Source: Acanthopagrus latus (lineage: Eukaryota; Chordata; Actinopteri; Spariformes; Sparidae). From it: 64,000 bases of DNA. The notes under the pieces are model-generated. The model was given only the letters and a program-made list of their open reading frames with translations, did no database searches and had not been told where the DNA came from. Every line of letters begins with the position of its first letter. Positions within the stretch are counted from its first letter, which is position 1. Shown here one piece after another: positions 63,301 to 64,000 of the stretch. The stretch covers positions 409,094 through 473,093 of the forward strand of contig NC_051056.1 in NCBI RefSeq assembly GCF_904848185.1, in the 5' to 3' direction. Position numbers and translations under genes: made by a program.

Positions 63301-63830
63301 CATAACGCTGCTCTCACGATACACCCGCTGAGTCCTCACCAAGCCCGCCAGCTCGTCGATCTTGTTCACTTGCGACCTTACGTTCCCCATGGTGATGGAA
63401 GGGAGATACGGTTTATATCTGCACCTCTTCTCCCGTTGTTTACGACCAGCCTTACGTCCCCTGTACTTCCTCCTCAGCTCTCTGGGAATTTCAGGCCTCT
63501 CCCGTATCAGCGCCGTTGGTTGTAGCGACAACAGCTGATCCGGGGTGTAAACAATAGGGCTGCCGCATTGTTGTGCCCAGACGGAGACGCGGTCAGGGAA
63601 AATAGTCCAAAGAATGAGAAACACGGTCAGAAAACAAGAAAGAAAGTTCCCTAACATAGTTGGCTTGGTTAGCACACTTTACAAAGGAAAAAAAAAAACG
63701 GCAATAAAAACAATAAATAAGGATAATTAGCTAAAAGTGCAGAAAAGAGAGAGAGCTACTGTTGCTGGCTGCCGCTCGACACAGTGCCGGAAGTGGGTAG
63801 AGGCCAATAATTCAAAATCCATGAATCCCA
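60303..63830 (-). mobile_element. CR1/L2/Rex1-group LINE, near full length
   Basis: Minus-strand non-LTR retrotransposon. The 3' end (left) has three TTGAATC-type tail repeats at about 60300-60320, then a 3' UTR containing AACTTTATTTATCCCGAGGG (plus strand), a hallmark of fish LINEs of this group. The single large ORF is intact. About 170 bp upstream of its ATG looks like 5' UTR, so the 5' end is near 63.8 kb. The element sits in the tandem repeat region, which resumes at about 63890. No clear target duplication was found. Confidence 0.85.
60691..63657 (-). CDS. LINE ORF2-type protein: APE endonuclease and reverse transcriptase
   Basis: 988 residues from the ATG at 63657; the open frame extends six codons further 5' without an ATG. 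N-terminal part: RYKPYLPSITMGNVRS, then the endonuclease with CFTETWLHEDIPD (Glu), VVYIPPTANAA, ISGDFNHV (Asp/Asn) and LGRTDHNLI (catalytic DH). The RT follows, with LRPGKAAGPDGVSPRVLKA, MFFDFSSAFNTIRP (first Asp), STGAPQGTVLSPFLFTLYTS and the active site KFLDDSAIVG. Relatives of this group usually read FSDDSA, so Leu replaces Ser while both Asp remain. The C-terminus has RLYFLRRLRSF and CWGSRLRA. It would nick target DNA and copy the element's RNA. The frame is fully intact, which is unusual in this window and suggests recent insertion. Confidence 0.93.
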   Translation of the reverse strand: MLGNFLSCFLTVFLILWTIFPDRVSVWAQQCGSPIVYTPDQLLSLQPTALIRERPEIPRELRRKYRGRKAGRKQREKRCRYKPYLPSITMGNVRSQVNKIDELAGLVRTQRVYRESSVMCFTETWLHEDIPDSNVTVDGFQTVRADRRHRESGKKKGGGLAILINNKWCHPGHVTVKERVCSPDIELLAVSLRPYYLPREFSHLIFLVVYIPPTANAALACDVTHTVIAGLQTRHPDAFFTISGDFNHVTLAATLPTFKQFVDCPTRENRTLDLLYANVKGAYSSTALPPLGRTDHNLIHLQPLHKPQVQRLPVTTRTVRRWSQETIEDLQGCFGLTDWELLCDSHGEDLDDLTDCITGYINFCVDTVIPTVTLRCFPNNKPWVIKVLLNEKKRAFRDGDREQMRRVQGELKERIQQGKDSYRRKLEHKLQQNNLQEVWNGMRSITGYKPPGSQTTGGGIERANELNLFFNRFDERAPNYPSPSFSTSTLLQTSGPAVPPPTQLFPDFTLPVLSTPPSSPPTPTNTHGTLTFTAEQVRKELCRLRPGKAAGPDGVSPRVLKACASQLSGVLQHIFNLSLSLQRVPVLWKTSCLVPVPKKTHPRTPNDSRPVALTSHLMKSLERLILSLLRPLVSSSLDPLQFAYQQKLGVEDAIIFLLHRTSTHLDRSGSTVRIMFFDFSSAFNTIRPALLGSKLTAMRVDPHLVSWITDYLTGRPQYVRLQDGVSDTVVSSTGAPQGTVLSPFLFTLYTSDFQFRSETCHLQKFLDDSAIVGCISEEKEEEYRGVVDSFVDWCENNHLHLNTTKTKELVVDFRRRKAAHTPVSINGVTVEVVQDYKYLGVHLDNKLDWAKNTEAVYKKGQSRLYFLRRLRSFNVCNIMLRMFYQSVVASAIFFGVVCWGSRLRAAEANKISRIIRKAGSVLGVQLDSLVVVSERRMLCKMHSILDNNIHPLHQVLNSHSSTFSSRLIPPRCNTERLRKSFLPQAIRL

Positions 63831-64000
63831 CCCAGAAAATAGACACATTCGGAGAAAGAAGACAAGTGTGGCTACAACTCTGGAAAATTTAACGGTGTGG
63901 AACGAGTTAGCGAAAGAAAAAATGGCTCTCAATGTACAGTCGGTTGCAAAATAAACAGAGAGACAGAAAAAGAGACAGACAGACAGATAGAGAGAGAGAG
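63831..64000. repeat. Tandem repeat sequence right of the LINE
   Basis: From about 63893 the sequence GTGTGGAACGAGTTAGCGAA followed by CTCTCAATGTACAGTC matches units at 59480, 59612 and 59990, then enters GAGACAGA low-complexity DNA at the window edge. Confidence 0.75.

Overview
The window is repeat-dominated eukaryotic DNA, almost certainly from a teleost fish. This rests on a BEL/Pao retrotransposon, an intron-bearing Helitron with SGNH-hydrolase and cysteine-peptidase-like exons, a CR1/L2/Rex1-type LINE whose 3' tail is typical of fish, and a SAMD3-like gene fragment of a family expanded in fish. I see no intact host gene. Family names come from recognising motifs by eye; no database search was possible.

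Layout. 1-11352: 186-bp satellite with a ~4.68-kb higher-order duplication that carries two copies of one solo LTR. 11353-13637: decayed hAT transposon. 13639-14513: SAMD3-like pseudogene exons. 14514-16326: non-coding DNA. 16327-23167: a giant inverted repeat (arms ~2.8 and 2.5 kb) around a core of simple repeats and a 13-bp minisatellite. 23169-24652: non-autonomous DNA element abutting a truncated BEL/Pao element (24653-30130) that has two internal deletions. 30207-30480: deletion derivative of the inverted-repeat sequence. About 30603-57970, minus strand: one very large Helitron-like transcription unit. About 58363-60302: tandem 300-370 bp units, interrupted by a LINE (60303 to ~63830) with an intact 988-residue ORF, after which the tandem sequence resumes.

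The most interesting object is the minus-strand Helitron. It has a TATA/CCAAT promoter and a small first exon near 57.9 kb, then a chain of exons with AG/GT borders encoding an SGNH-hydrolase-like domain, proline-rich linker exons, a cysteine-peptidase-like exon, a Rep domain with an HUH motif, and an APE-type endonuclease. The helicase is missing. In the middle, where relatives have a short run of RYxxDxxFR peptide repeats, this copy carries about 9 kb of 54/55-bp tandem repeats, themselves interrupted by a ~4-kb DNA transposon. Read in the right frame each 54-bp unit is an 18-codon copy of that same peptide motif, so a satellite appears to have grown out of a transposase coding repeat. A hairpin plus CTAG at 30603, shared with copies at 59675 and 60044, may mark the element's 3' end.

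Nearly all coding regions are broken by stops, frameshifts or deletions. The exception is the LINE ORF.
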